Shown: positions 13,937 through 15,151 of the stretch, piece by piece
How the letters are laid out: every line of letters starts with the position of its first letter
How positions within the stretch are numbered: position 1 is the first letter of the stretch
Source of the DNA: JAWLBR01 sp041687495
GTDB taxonomy: Bacteria; Bacillota; Limnochordia; DTU087; JAAYGB01
Length of the DNA stretch: 15,151 nucleotides
Assembly: GCA_041687495.1 (NCBI GenBank)
Contig: JAWLBR010000078.1
Location: 1-15,151, forward strand
Direction: 5' to 3'
Notes under the pieces: generated by a model
Seen by the model: only the letters and a program-made list of their open reading frames with translations
The model's database searches: none
Told to the model about the DNA's origin: nothing
Made by a program: the position numbers and the translations under genes

Positions 13937-15151
13937 ATGGATCCGATACAGAAGTATGGCCTGTTTGAACTCGCACTGTCTGCGGAGAGCATGCCCGAAA
14001 ATCCGTTTGCAGCGGCGCCTGCGGTCCGGCTTGTCAACGGAGAAGGCCAAGACTTGACGATAAACGGTTTTTATGATGGAGACAGCACTTTTAGATTCAG
14101 ATTTATGCCTTCACAGGCTGGGTTGTGGACTTATAGCTTAGTAGAGAATGCCGGAGTCTCTTTTTCCGGAACGACATCCGGGCAGTTTCGTTGCGAGGAA
14201 TCTAATCGCCGCGGCCCATTACGCTTGGCTCCTGAGGGACACCATTTTATGTATGAGAATGGAGAGCGGGAGTTCGTGGTCGGCAATACGGCGTATAATC
14301 TGGTTGCCACGTATCAGCGCTCGCCGGAAGAGGCAAAGGACTTTATCAAGTACTATGCTGATCGAAACTTCACCTGGTTTCGTTTCTTTCTAGAGCAGGT
14401 AACTTGGGACTCCCACGGCTACGTGGTGTGGCCTTTTGGCGGTAAGCCAAAGCCGGCTCAAATAGATCCCGATAATGCTGAGCATTTCAGTAGTGAGGCG
14501 GGCACAGATGGCGCAGACCTTGATCTCGCTGTCTATGACCTTGCTACCTTCCGCGCCGCAGAGGCGGTTATTACCGAACTGGAGCAGCAGGGTATGGTGG
14601 CCTCAGTAATCCTACTACATCCGTGCGATCTCCCGTTCAGAGATAGAGATGATCTTGTTTCGATTTTTAAGTCCTACTTCCGGTATGCTGTAGCCCGCTT
14701 GGGATCGTACCCCAACGTCGTATGGAACATTGCCAACGAGTGGGAAAGAAACCAGGTGTTGACAGCAGATGACGTCAGAGAACTTGGTGAGTACCTGCGT
14801 GAAATTGACCCGTACAAAAGGTTGATTGCCGTTCATCACTATGGCCGCTTTGAATTCGCCGGTGAGGAATGGGTTGACTTGAGCAGTATGCAGCATCGAG
14901 GACTTCCTCAAGACATATACAAGGTAGCTCTGATCAATCGGCCGCTTGGCAGGCCAGTGATTAACGAGGAGTATGGGTATGAGGGTGACAACCATAATCC
15001 GCCAAATGATGCACTGAACGTGCGTCGCGATCATTGGGCATTAACCATGGCTGGAGCCTACGGATCCTATGGCGACAAGACTACGGGGCCCAAGTTTAGT
15101 CCCTACTTCACTTCAACCCTGAAGGATTCGGAAAATGCCCTGGTACCTGAC
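13937..15151 (+). CDS. DUF5060/DUF4038-type glycoside hydrolase, 3' end beyond the window
   Basis: The frame is open from the ATG at 13937 to the last base, 405 codons without a stop. GGGGA at 13925-13929 lies 7 bases upstream of the start. Residues 5-90 look like a DUF5060 beta-sandwich (KYGLFELALS, and SQAGLWTYSL at 59-68, equivalent to MTGNWHF in the 4034-5602 protein). A TIM barrel follows. GNTAY at 116-120 replaces the GDTAW/GDTQW signature. The likely acid/base is Glu268 in WNIANEWE and the likely nucleophile is Glu345 in NEEYGYEG. About 100-150 more residues are expected by comparison with its 522-residue relative. No signal peptide is visible, so it is probably intracellular. It follows the split transketolase by 90 bases, likely in the same operon. 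It is distant enough from the other two glycosidases to suggest another linkage or substrate. Confidence 0.85.
   Translation, partial: MDPIQKYGLFELALSAESMPENPFAAAPAVRLVNGEGQDLTINGFYDGDSTFRFRFMPSQAGLWTYSLVENAGVSFSGTTSGQFRCEESNRRGPLRLAPEGHHFMYENGEREFVVGNTAYNLVATYQRSPEEAKDFIKYYADRNFTWFRFFLEQVTWDSHGYVVWPFGGKPKPAQIDPDNAEHFSSEAGTDGADLDLAVYDLATFRAAEAVITELEQQGMVASVILLHPCDLPFRDRDDLVSIFKSYFRYAVARLGSYPNVVWNIANEWERNQVLTADDVRELGEYLREIDPYKRLIAVHHYGRFEFAGEEWVDLSSMQHRGLPQDIYKVALINRPLGRPVINEEYGYEGDNHNPPNDALNVRRDHWALTMAGAYGSYGDKTTGPKFSPYFTSTLKDSENALVPD

Noticed and set aside
1..15151. CRISPR arrays, tRNA or rRNA genes, insertion sequences and phage genes.
   Set aside because: I looked for spaced direct repeats, cloverleaf-like segments, transposase-like proteins and integrases and found none. 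The window is a continuous metabolic locus.

Overview
This 15.15 kb stretch reads as a bacterial carbohydrate-utilisation locus. GC content looks close to 50 %. Nearly every gene has a strong GGAGG-type ribosome binding site, and two intact genes start with GTG or TTG. These traits, plus the CUT1 sugar transporter and the FadR-type GntR regulator, suggest a Bacillota-like bacterium. The solute-binding protein has a signal peptide with no lipobox cysteine, which would suit a diderm lineage such as a Limnochordia-like one. This placement is inference; there is no rRNA or marker gene in the window.

Layout. (1) Left edge: a sulfatase-fold hydrolase (58-1497, +) whose formylglycine cysteine is replaced by threonine, a hairpin terminator, then a small secreted protein of unknown role (1748-2413, +) and a strong hairpin between convergent genes. 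(2) A leftward block transcribed away from about 7.0 kb: a DUF4038/GH140-like glycosidase broken by one in-frame TGA (7015 down to 5702), an intact DUF4038/DUF5060-type glycosidase (5602 down to 4034) and a DUF1537 four-carbon acid sugar kinase (3958 down to 2510). (3) A divergent control region (about 7016-7224) with paired GTATAC operators, a good sigma-A promoter and a second palindrome inside that promoter. (4) A rightward block: GntR regulator, ABC sugar-binding protein, two permeases, an Asp/Glu-racemase-fold protein, a two-gene transketolase, and a further DUF5060/DUF4038-type glycosidase that runs off the right edge.

Working model (inference): the glycosidases release a sugar from a plant-type glycan. 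The CUT1 transporter imports it, with an ATPase encoded elsewhere. The DUF1537 kinase phosphorylates a sugar or sugar-acid intermediate, the split transketolase cleaves a ketose phosphate, and the racemase-fold enzyme makes an unknown conversion. PF13204/GH140 is the apiosidase family, DUF1537 kinases and split transketolases both occur in known apiose/apionate pathways (OiaK, AptA/AptB), and all appear here under one regulator. A branched-sugar (apiose-like) pathway is therefore a reasonable hypothesis, not a demonstrated one.

The main points for a second look are the hidden N-terminus and nonsense codon of the GH140-like gene, the shared GTATAC operators, the threonine-for-cysteine sulfatase, and the possible unreported branched-sugar pathway built around the racemase-fold protein.
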